The position numbers and the translations under genes were made by a program. Source: Uranotaenia lowii (lineage: Eukaryota > Arthropoda > Insecta > Diptera > Culicidae). Taken from it: DNA of 64,000 nucleotides. The stretch's first letter is position 1. Each line of letters starts with the position of its first letter. Below, one piece after another: positions 11,755 to 22,200 of this stretch. The DNA lies in assembly GCF_029784155.1 (NCBI RefSeq), contig NC_073693.1, forward strand, positions 359,119,825 through 359,183,824, read 5' to 3'. The notes under the pieces are model-generated. The model did not search any database and was not told the DNA's origin. It saw only the letters and a list, made by a program, of their open reading frames with translations.

Positions 11755-13150
11755 CTACCTACCTAAGGGTCCAGCGCCGATTGACCGGCGCATAGGGCTG
11801 AGATAAAAGATCTCCACTGCTGGCGATCCGGAGCCAGCGTCTTCACTTGCTGCCAGCCAAGGTTCTCGTCAACTGTGCGGATTTCAGCGGCTAGACTTCG
11901 CCGCCATGAGCTTTTGGGCCAACCTCTTCTTCGATGCCCATCTGGATTCCAGTCAAGCGCCTCTCTGCAAATCTCGTTTTCATCTCTTCGCAGCGTGTGC
12001 CCAATCCATCTCCACTTACGTTCCCGAATCTCGATTTCTAGCGCCTTTTGATGACACCGGCGATGAAGTTCAACGTTTGAGATCCAGTTGCCAGGCCACC
12101 AAGCGCGGATGATGTTCCGCAGGCAGTGATTCACAAAAACTTGCAGTTTTCGCGTCGTCACCGCATATGTGCACCAAATTTCACACCCGTACCGCAATAC
12201 GGATTTGACGTTTGAGTTGAAGATTCTGATTTTCGTTCGTAGAGAGATCTGGCGTGACCGCCAGATGTTTCGGAGACTCGCAAACGCAAATCGGGCTTTT
12301 CTGATCCGGGTTTCGATGTCCTTCTTGGTACCACCATCAGGCGTAATCTGGCTACCAAGATACTGGAAGCACTCCACTGTCTCAACCTGTTGTCAAGCTA
12401 CCACGAAATTGGAACGATTTTCTGTATTGATTTCCATCGACTTGGTCTTTCCGACATTGATTTTGAGACCTGCTGCCTTGGAGCTTTCGGTGAGGTCGTC
12501 GAGTTTGCTCTGCATGTCTTGTTGTGTTTGGGCGAGCAAAACAATATCGTCTGCCAGGTCAAGGTCGTTCAGTTGCTCCATGGTTGAAGGATTCCACGGC
12601 AATCCTCGGTTTGTTCTGAAGTCAATCGATCCATTACGATGAGAAAAAGCAGCGGTGACAAAATACATCCTTGTCTCACTCCAGCAGTTACCGGGATTGG
12701 TTCGGACAAGACACCGTCGTGCAAGACCTTGCACGAAAATGCCTCGTACTGTGCTTCGATGAGATGGACTAGTTTCTCTGGGACCCCTCGTCGTCTAAGA
12801 GCAGCCCAGATGTTTTCGTGGTTCAGTCGGTCAAATGCTTTTTCGAAATCAACGAACACCAGCAGAAGAGAGTCCTGGAATTCGTTGATTTGTTCCAGTA
12901 TTATTCGTAGCGTTGTGATGTGGTCCACACATGATCGTCCGGATCGGAATCCAGCTTGTTGCCGTCGGAGTGTAGCGTCGATTTTCTCCTGGATCCTGTT
13001 CAGGATCACTTTGCAGAGTACTTTGAGGGTTGTACAGATCAAAGTTATGCCACGCCAGTTACCACACTCTGTTAGGTCTCCTTTCTTTGGGACCTTTACG
13101 AGGATACCCTGCATCCAGTCGGCCTTGTAGCAGTATTTACTATCTCGATA
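11755..13150 (-). mobile_element. Decayed non-LTR retrotransposon, copy B (RTE/CR1-like)
   Basis: This copy is in reverse orientation to copy A and ends in the same short tandem tail (cctacctacctacc on the + strand at 11751-11764). It is 5'-truncated near 13150, just upstream of the RT motif ILVKVPKKGDLTECGNW, so the endonuclease is missing. Copies A and B form an imperfect inverted repeat of about 1.3 kb around a 160-bp spacer. Confidence 0.8.
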
Positions 13151-13201
13151 GTGAGATAAAAGTTGCATTATTTTGTCTAACACACTACAGGAAAGTCGCA
13201 A
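11763..13201 (-). pseudogene. Non-LTR reverse transcriptase remnant, copy B
   Basis: The RT core is well preserved from 13201 to about 12569. It shows GDLTECGNWRGITLI, QAGFRSGRSCVDHIT, VFVDFEKAFDRLNHENI (motif A) and TAGVRQGCILSPLLF (motif B). It then continues in shifted frames with DLADDIVLLAQ (motif C) and the C-terminal region down to 11763. At least two frame changes (about 12570-12600 and 12380-12400) break the protein. The C-terminal piece contains WRWIGHTLRR and RRRGWPKSSWRR, as in many insect non-LTR elements. Confidence 0.85.
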
Positions 13202-14739
13202 CTAGGCTGGAATTTCCATTACCAAACCATTCTAATGCAACATTGATGGACATTCCTTAAACGGCGTTTGCCAATAATAAAGAATGAATGAATGGATGGA
13301 TGAATGGCGGAAAGTGAATGGATGATTGAACTGTTACCTATTTTCATCTAGCAATGAAAAGCTCCCGCGTGGATGTTCTGGGTCTAAGTACAAAACGTGG
13401 ATTGATTCATCAACGAGCATAAGTAAACATCTGAAGGCACACCGTGTCGACTTTTTATCTCGTGACCACACGACTGGCGAATAAAATTTACCATTCACAT
13501 CGCATATTACATGCTGGCTGGCCTGGCTGCCCCTCCTGGTGAAGAGAATGATGGACGACTGCAGTTTGATGGGCTTTTTCGTGTTTCTTGTTCAGTGTCG
13601 ACAACCGAAGAGCCCAGAATATCGGACACTTTACGACCATCAGCAGCAGCGGGCACTTTTGACCGCCGCCGATTTTATTGGGGTTGATCTTTTGTGTTCG
13701 AGTGTCTAATTTTACAACGTGTAATCTTCAACATTTCGGTTCTACATTTGTACGCAATTATAGGCGAATCATGTTTGTTGGACACTAAAAACGGCACGAC
13801 CCTTGGACTCGAAAAGTGCTTGCAGTCTGCTGACCCATCACTCATCTACTCGTTCAAAAGAACTTAAGTATTTAAGCATAGCATGGCGAAGCGAAGCAAA
13901 GAAAAAAGGTTGCATGCAAAGCTATGCAATTTACGATCATGTTTGAGCTGACCACCTCCGCTTGGCGATGACGAGCGCATCATCTTTTGGCCACATTAGT
14001 TGGAGGCTGTTAAAATGCACGAAGGATCCATCGTAAAAAAATTGAAGGAAAAAAAACACCATTCACACTAATCTACCTTAAGTTAGAGCGACTTATAGTT
14101 TTTATATGAAGAAGCCATCTAACCTATCTAAGCATGCACGTTCCGCGTAAACGTGAAAAATGCCAGTCAACATATTTTCGCTAATGCAACGCGTGAGGTC
14201 GTCAATTTATTTTACAACGCGGAAAATGACCCATCAATTAAGATAGGGGATCTTTCAGTTATTTGGTCGGTGGAATCATTATTGATTTATGTGTACATGG
14301 CCCCGTTTTTGCCATGGTGTGATCCTAGAATTATTAGGAAAAAATGAATTTCAAGCAAAAAGAACCTCTATGGTGGGAAAGAAAGTCCTTCATATCGATA
14401 TCTTGATATCGTAATTACTCACTTAAAGATAAAAACGTTGAAAAAAGCATAAGATTTTTTTTTTCATTCAAATTCAAAAACTCGTCTTTTAAAATCCTAA
14501 TCACACTAAGGAGCTTAGATTCAGAACTTGAAGATTATAAGACTAATAAATAAGATAAGTAAGATAGGTAAGTTATTCTATAAAAAAATATTAATTCTCA
14601 TAAGCCAATCGTTGGAGAATGATATGAAATTCATAATACAAGAATTTCAGAAATTGAGCGGGAAACAATTTTTTTTAAAATATGTCTTTATTAGTCTTCC
14701 AATCATTACACTTAGTTTATATTATTACAGTTAATTAGT
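13151..14739. other. Intergenic DNA with a short ATGA microsatellite
   Basis: A short (GAAT/GGAT)n run lies at about 13280-13310. The rest is mixed-composition DNA without a convincing frame. Confidence 0.35.
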
Positions 14740-15290
14740 GAAAGAACGAATCTCTGCGATGGAAGACTGCATCGATTAGCCTCTGAAGTTAGAGATGAAA
14801 AAAAAGCAAAGTGAAAACATTTATTGAAGAATTTAACTAAAAAAGTGCTTTCATGCAACTTTTTAATAAGAAAACAGAAAATCCCATCTTCCCCCGGAGC
14901 TTTCATATTTTTAATTTTTTTGAAAATCAATTTAAGTTCATCAATATTTGTCTCACAACAACTTTCAAACACATTTTGTTTAGAAAGAAGATCATCAAAT
15001 TCTAGGGAAATTTGAGCATCAGTTGGACTAACAACGTTTAAATTAAAATCATGAGCAGACTCAAACTGTTGGGCTAATTTTTGAGCTTTTCTGCGTTAGT
15101 TAAAAGAAGTTTATCTCCATCTTTCAAAGTAGGAATTGGCTTCTGGGGTTTTTTCAGAATTTTAGTTAATTTCCAAACTGGCTTTGAGTAGGGTTTTTTG
15201 TCCGTAGAGGACATAAAAACCCTCTCAAACCTTCTACTGCTTTGACAAAATCTTCGTTACGAATAAAGTTTAAACGACATTTGATCTTAA
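14712..15290 (-). pseudogene. Jockey linker and start of reverse transcriptase
   Basis: Minus-strand pieces in several frames give LNFIRNEDFVKAVE, KPQKPIPTLKDGDKLLLTN and then LKLIFKKIKNMKAPGEDGIF, the classical start of the Jockey RT domain. The match fades near 14740, before the catalytic motifs. Confidence 0.7.
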
Positions 15291-15471
15291 ATCAAAGCAA
15301 TCGAAAGATTCCTTTTAATTCAACCAATGTAAATTAAAAGTTCATATATCGTATCGGTATTTCGATAGCAACTTAATACCTACTTCAGTGAGCGTTTTCG
15401 AGGAATCTTTCGATTGCTTTGATTCAATTGAATCATTCAATCAAGTAGGCTCACAACACAACAGGGGGACG
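15288..15471 (-). mobile_element. Small MITE family A, copy 2, with 8-bp target duplication
   Basis: A 184-bp insertion interrupts the Jockey linker and is flanked by tttgatct at 15280-15287 and 15472-15479. It matches 494-626 and 56970-57050. Eight-base duplications are the mark of hAT-type integration; the terminal inverted repeat itself is weak. The motif caatcgaaagattcc near the left end recurs inverted near the right (ggaatctttcgattg). Confidence 0.7.
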
Positions 15472-15540
15472 TTTGATCTCTTTTTGAAGGTCGCAATAAA
15501 TAAATTTCAAATATGGATCCCTAGTTCGTTTATATTTACG

Positions 15541-15897
15541 TCAACGAATGTTTTCCAGTCGTATCAAAAACTGAAGATCATCATCGATCAAAGGTTGATT
15601 AAATTTATGTTTAATTTTAGGTATTGAAGCGGCTTTAGCATTGACTATTGAAGTTGTCAAATTTTCTACAGCCAAATCAAAATCTTCAATTGAATTCAGT
15701 GGAACGTTTACATCTAAATTATGTTCAATAAAATTCCTAAATCGCTCCCAGTCAGCTTTATGAAAGTTAAAAGTTGATTTTATAGAGTTTTCAATGGGAC
15801 TTTGGGATAAAGATAAAGTTACTAGAAGGTGGTCTGAATCGAGGTCCACATGAGTAACTAGTTGACTACAATGCTCGCCTAAATCCGTTAGAACCAA
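15541..15897 (-). pseudogene. Jockey endonuclease C-terminal fragment
   Basis: The fragment begins TDLGEHCSQLVTHVDLDSDH and includes the SDH catalytic motif of APE-type endonucleases (DSDHLLVTLSL). A Jockey-style linker with FNFHKADWERFRNFIE follows. The N-terminal half is missing or too decayed to follow. RT continues across the inserted MITE to 14740. Confidence 0.75.
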
Positions 15898-15952
15898 ATC
15901 AATTGTGGAGGGATTTCTAATTGAAGAGAAACAAGAGTGCGCATTAGGATAT

Positions 15953-17192
15953 TCAACCTTTGTTTGTTAGGATCAGAAAATGAAGGAGAAGAACAGGTAT
16001 TTTAAGTTGAATTTTGGGGATTTTCCCAAGCCTTCGCATGTACGTTGAGACTTGTTTTTTTTCACTAACCGAATTAGTTATACTAGAAGGCAACCCATTT
16101 TCAACTACCCCTGAGAACGTTAAACAATGAGTCTGTGGCGCTGAATCAGCACAGGTAACATTAAAATCACTTCGAACATTACCAAGACGTGATTCTAATG
16201 AAGGCCAAGCCTGACCGCGAACAGGCAGATTGTTTGCCGGCCTGACGTGTGAAGAGGAAGGAGGAGAAGAAACTTTTCTGACAACTTTGGGATTTTTCCT
16301 AGAAGTAATAATTTTTGCCCTAACGGGACAGTTTTTTGGAATTTGAGGAATGATTACCTGCGCAATTCGCACACTTGAAAAATTCTGATTGTGATTTATC
16401 ACCACCAAAAAGGCATTTAGATTTTTCATGATCGAATGAGCCGCAAAGCATGCATCTGGGATTCATTCTACAATTTTTAGTGCCATGACAAAAAGCTTGA
16501 CAACGACGACATTGCGTTATATTTTGAAGAAAGTTGGTAGAAGATTTACGAAAAGGTTCAAATTTGACTCGACAAGAATTTTTTTCAAGAATTTTTAAAT
16601 TATTAAGATGATCCTTTTTAAAATGGATCAAATAAAGCTCAGGAGCAAAAGCAACACTACTGGTATTATTCGTGTTGATTTTTTTCCTCATTTGAATTAC
16701 TTGAATCGGAGAAAAACCTAACAAAAAATTTAATTCAGTTGTGATCTCATCCGGTGTCTGATCGCCGATGAGACCACGAAGTACAACTTTAAAAGGACGA
16801 TCACTTTTAGTGTCGTACGTAAAAAAATTGTGTTTTTGTCTATTCAAATAATTTAAAATTTTTGAAAATCATTAAAAGATTCCGCCAATATACGAGCAGT
16901 TCCCCTTCGACCGATCTGAAAAGAAATCTTCACATCCTTGACGGAAGTGACGATTTCTTTCCGAAAGGCATTGAAGTCAGGAATTGTGACCGTAATTGGT
17001 GGAACCTTTTCGTTTTTAAGAGTATAAGAAGAAGAAGGTTTCTTAGTATTCTTATCAGAACTAAATATGAATATTTCCTCATCACCGATTTTATGAAGGA
17101 CATCAAATGAATTGGAAATTTCAACGATGGACCTGAATTATGTTCGGCAATCCGTTTCCTTCCGGCTCTTGAGTTGGACGATGACTTCCCCA
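15953..17192 (-). pseudogene. Jockey ORF1 (Gag-like, zinc-knuckle) remnant
   Basis: ORF1 proteins bind the element RNA. The start is MGKSSSNSRAGRKR near 17192, followed by a frameshift near 17100. The central piece (16847-16320) has a PRE_C2HC-like region (VVLRGLIGDQTPDEI) followed by CCHC-type knuckles (CRRCQAFCHGTKNC, CMLCGSFDHEKSKC, CANCAGNHSSN). A C-terminal piece lies at 16429-15953 in another frame. The domain order is typical of Jockey-clade ORF1. Confidence 0.8.
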
Positions 17193-17390
17193 TGCTGGAA
17201 AGAAAAGAGAAAAAAAAAGGAATAAAAGAAAATGAAAATAATTTTAGCACTGAAAAGTGCTGATTGAAAAACAGGTCAGAATAAAATAAATAATGTAAAA
17301 TGTTCCTGCAGGTACACAGCAACGATACGATGCTCCGGCGTACGTGTTGACGGCTCAACGGTACAGAAGGAAGTGATTTACAGCAACCTA

Positions 17391-19145
17391 TTCGCTCCAG
17401 ATCAATATTATTGCTGCTTTAAAATGAGCACCACAAACGTGTTTGAGGCTTTTTTTTAAATGTTATGTTTTTGTTAACGGACCTAGGCTTTTAATCTGAT
17501 AGCTCATCCCAGGACTTCCTAGTATTGAACCAATAAAAGAATCGTAACCCATCTACGGTTGGCAATGAATTGGTTAAGACACTGAACTTTAGCTCTCTGG
17601 CATTGTTTACCGCAACAGTTAACCAAACACAAGAACTTTCGCCGCGTACTTTAACAGCACTTCGTTGATTGTCCGAATACGACGTTAGGTCTAAAGGTTT
17701 ATGAGGTCGAAGGTTAAAAAGATGAATGGACGAATGGACGTTAAGTTACATATACTTTTATTGGGTTCGACCAGATGAAGTTTTAAATAAAAATATATAT
17801 AAACTTTATAGAAATTTGAATGATATGTATAATTCCCATATACCTAGTTTATGTTCAAACTTCCTCTCACTCTTCAATGATTACAAACAAGTTTGCCAAT
17901 CTGGTGGCTTGTCCGTTTAGTTTGCGTCAAATTTATTCGATTATTCAATTAAACAATCACGGCTAATGAAACCGTATCGGCCATCAGATAAATAATCATT
18001 ATCGCGATTACAGAAGTTAATGCGATGGGCAGAGGTCATCACGCTCTTCTGTTGCACCCTTGTATCTTACTGCCGACTGCTTAAATTCACACATAGGGGC
18101 TCATGAATAGTCAATTTTTTTATGAACGTCCTCGTGAGTGATAAGCCACCTGTAATCGAATCGCGCCACATGCGGAAGCGCAGTTTTGTTTACTTACCCA
18201 TCTTAAACGATTTTTTTCTTATTTTTTTTTTTTGAGTTAATCGTCGATTACACCATATTGTGGGTGGCAGAAGGGCGCAACGAAAAAAAAATTACGGCAC
18301 CTGTCGCCACAATCGTTAAGTAGTGTGATGCCGTCGTCGTCTACCTTTCGGCAAGGTAATATAACGAGCACTTGCACTGTTTCACCTTGGCCGGGCATCA
18401 ATCACGAAATGAGCCTCCCTAATGAGCGAATGGGGCTCCCCGAATTCGAGCCACGGCACGGCTCGGGGGGAGAGAGATCATCGGAACGCCACCAACCACT
18501 TTTTTTAGGGTTCGGCTATCCATATTAAGACGGCGGACGACGAAGAAGATCAACCGTAGATAGTAAAAGTGTCAAATTAATTTTAAATTTGTTTACCTTG
18601 TTTACCTGTCGTCGCTGGCTCGCTTGCTCTCGGGTTGACCCTTTCCCCGCGGTTCGTGGAATCTCCGGCGGCATGGATGGTCAGCTCTCGCGGATTTTCT
18701 CGTTCTCCCGGAGGCTTCCCGACGGTCAACGACGGCAAGTGATGATCGTGAAGACGACGACGACCGGCCGGGTGCCTTCGGCTGATCGAATGATGATGAT
18801 CGTTGTGATCATCGTCGGGTAGCTCGCTGCTGGTCCACGCAGATGGGGGCACAGTTGATGGGGTCGATCTTTCGGGTGGCTTCTTTTCTTCGTGCGGCCC
18901 ACGTCGTGTCACGGCGCCGGATTGTTTGTGTGAGTGTGCTTCTACTGCTACTGGTCTAGGCTAGTAACTATACAAGTACGAGTAAGTACTTGCGGTGCAC
19001 TTTCGGCCCCTGGGTTCTGTTTGTTTTTGTTGCTGTTGTTGATGATGATCGTTGTTGATGATCGTGGATGGAGATGGACCCCTAAACTGTGAGCCCCCTC
19101 AGCAGCTGACTCGAGCGGCTTCCAGCGAGGATCGTTTGAACGGTG
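17391..19145. other. Upstream region of Tweedle gene 1
   Basis: No coding region is supported. GC content rises from about 18360 towards the gene. The 18590-18920 region is GC-rich with several CG and GATGATGATC motifs. It is the natural place for cis-regulatory DNA of the gene at 19294, but no specific sites were identified. Confidence 0.4.
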
Positions 19146-19182
19146 TATAAATATCATTTGCAGTGCCAAATTCAATCACAGT
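19146..19182 (+). promoter_or_regulatory. Core promoter of Tweedle gene 1 (TATA plus initiator)
   Basis: tataaata at 19146-19153 is followed about 25-30 bp later by ttcaatcacagtcc, a plausible arthropod initiator around 19171-19182. That spacing gives a 5' leader of about 115 nt before the ATG at 19294. Confidence 0.7.
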
Positions 19183-19293
19183 CCAAATTGTGCATTGTTC
19201 CGACTAAGTAAACAGCATACGGTAGAACATCGTAGAAGCATCTTAAGAACTTCTTCTCCAGTTGGTGATCCACCAAACAGCAAACTCATCATC

Positions 19294-22200
19294 ATGAAGG
19301 TGTTTGTGGTGTTAAGTGTCCTGGCCGTGGCTGTCTCGGCCCGTCCGGAACCTCCGGCACCGGGTTACGCCTACTCGGCTCCGTCCTTCAGTTCGGCGGG
19401 TGACATCGGTGGTGGCCCGTACGCTTCCAGCCAATCGCAAGGTGCGTTTGTAATTAGTGGGGTTATTCTGAAATTCAAATGAGAACTTTGAGTGGAAGTG
19501 GTTTTAAAGGATCAAAACTGGACTGTTCAAAAACGATCCCATGTGCTTTTTCTAGAAAATCCTGCTAAGTTTGACAAAACGGTCAAAACAAACGGAACAA
19601 ACTAAAAACAAGCAAAGAAGGCTTTGGTTCAAAAGTGCACGGACAGCTGAATTGAGTTTAAAAAGTGATCAAAGGAACTCAAGCTTGAATACTCAGTGTG
19701 AAAAGCAAGCAAAATCACAAAAAGTTAAATTTAAAATTAAAAAAAAAAATCTAGTTTTAAATGGTTTGAATAAAGTAAAAGGATTCAGAATTCTGAATAC
19801 GAGTTCAAATTCACAATTAAGAATCAAAATTCAGATTAAGTATTCAAATTCAGATTCAGAGTATATGTAGATTTAAGATTCAGAACTCAGATTCACAATT
19901 CTTCATGACTGTTTTGGTTGATTTTTTTAAGGATTTTTAACGGCTATTAGACTCCGATTTTTAAGTAAATATGACTATTTTTTACTACAACGTTTCGATC
20001 CTTATTGGATCTTCATCAGAGGCGATAAAGAGTCGTTTTCTTGTTAAGTTTGATTCGGCTTATCTTGAACTGCTGTCATTGGGTTTTGTTGACGAATTTA
20101 AGTAGAATATTCGTTTGTCTGATGAATATTGGGTGTTTAACAATTTTCTGCATCGAAACTTTTCACTGGGACCTGTTTTGGTTTTCGAGTTGTTTTCAAA
20201 TATCGTTGTTGTATTTGAAAACAACTTGAAAACCAAAACAGTTTCAGAATTCAGATTCAGAATTCAGATTCAGAATTCAGATTCAGAATTCAGATTCAGA
20301 ATTCAGATTCAGAGTTCAGATTCAGAATTCAGATTCAGAATTCAGATTCAGAATTCAGATTCAGAATTCAGATTCAGAATTCAGATTCAGAATTCAGATT
20401 CAGAATTCAGATTCAGAATTCAGATTCAGAATTCAGATTCAGAATTCAGATTCAGAATTCAGATTCAGAATTCAGATTCAGAATTCAGATTCAGAATTCA
20501 GATTCAGAATTCAGATTCAGAATTCAGATTCAGAATTCAGATTCAGAATTCAGATTCAGAATTCAGATTCAGAATTCAGATTCAGAATTCAGATTCAGAA
20601 TTCAGATTCAGAATTCAGATTCAGAATTCAGATTCAGAATTCAGATTCAGAATTCAGATTCAGAATTCAGATTCAGAATTCAGATTCAGAATTCAGATTC
20701 AGAATTCAGATTCAGAATTCAGATTCAGAATTCAGATTCAGAATTCAGATTCAGAATTCAGATTCAGAATTCAGATTCAGAATTCAGATTCAGAATTCAG
20801 ATTCAGAATTCAGATTCAGAATTCAGATTCAGAATTCAGATTCAGAATTCAGATTCAGAATTCAGATTCAGAATTCAGATTCAGAATTCAGATTCAGAAT
20901 TCAGATTCAGAATTCAGATTCAGAATTCAGATTCAGAATTCAGATTCAGAATTCAGATTCAGAATTCAGATTCAGAATTCAGATTCAGAATTCAGATTCA
21001 GAATTCAGATTCAGAATTCAGATTCAGAATTCAGATTCAGAATTCAGATTCAGAATTCAGATTCAGAATTCAGATTCAGAATTCAGATTCAGAATTCAGA
21101 TTCAGAATTCAGATTCAGAATTCAGATTCAGAATTCAGATTCAGAATTCAGATTCAGAATTCAGATTCAGAATTCAGATTCAGAATTCAGATTCAGAATT
21201 CAGATTCAGAATTCAGGTTCAGAAACTTAGAAATCAGATATAAGAATACAGAACAGAACATTTAGCACTGAGATTTCAGAACTCAGAAAAAAGAATTCAA
21301 AACAGAGATAATATAATTGAAAATTCAGAATTGAGAATTCAGAACTGTAAAATTCAGAATCGGTATATCAGAACTGAGAATTAAGAATTCAAAACTGAGA
21401 ATTCAGAACTGAGAATTCAGAACTGAGGATTCAGAACTGAGAATTCAGAACTAAGAATTCAAAGCTGAGAATTAAGAACTGAGAAATCAGACCTGAGAAT
21501 TCCGAACTGAGAATTCAGAGCTGATAATTCAAAACTGAGAATTCAGCACTGATAATTCAAACCTGAGATTTCAGAACTGAGAATTCAAAACTGAGAATTC
21601 AGAACTGAGAATTTTGATCGGAGTATTCAGAACTGAGAATTTTAAACGAGAAATTCAGATTTGACAATTTTGATCTGAAAAATCAGAACTCTGAATCCAG
21701 AACTGAGAACCCATTACTTAAAACTCCGAACGCAGAATTCAGAACAAAATTTTAAACAAAATATTCTGAGTTAAGTATTTTGAACTGAGAATTTTGAACA
21801 GAAAAATCAAAACTGACGATTAAAATTGAGATTTCCTAACTGTGGATTCAGAACTGAGAAAACTAAGAATTTCAGCCTAAAAATTCTGAATTACACGTTC
21901 CGAATTCAGTCAGATAATTAAAATTATAGAAAAAAGATTAATTTTCAAATATGTCTTTTTTCAAGGCAGATACTTGTTGATATCAATTTGATTTTTTATT
22001 AGAAATCATTTCATATTTGTATTAAAATTGTTTCAAATTGGGTTTCAGAAATCAACGCTTTTAATAAATTATTCCAAACATTACTGAGGGACAATTCTGT
22101 GCTTATGTATAAACAAATGCTAAATCATTACCAATGTTGTTGAAGACTGCAACATATTTTGACTCATGCTTGAAAATATAACTAAAATTTCTCTGTTAAT

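Larger units (their letters stand above)
14740..17390 (-). mobile_element. Decayed Jockey-clade non-LTR retrotransposon
   Basis: On the minus strand the order is 5'UTR (about 17390-17200), ORF1 with zinc knuckles (17192 down to about 15950), endonuclease C-terminus (15897-15541), linker, and the start of the RT domain (about 14975-14740), where it is cut off. A 184-bp MITE interrupts the linker at 15288-15471. Both reading frames contain many shifts and stops. Confidence 0.82.

Noticed and set aside
18325..18912. Frames in the GC-rich region upstream of Tweedle gene 1
   Set aside because: GC-rich DNA has few stops. The frames overlap on both strands and show no domain.
20115..21230. 371-codon frame of FRFRIQIQNSDSE repeats
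   Set aside because: Direct translation of the 13-bp satellite in an intron; 39 nt equals 13 codons, so the frame stays open by arithmetic.
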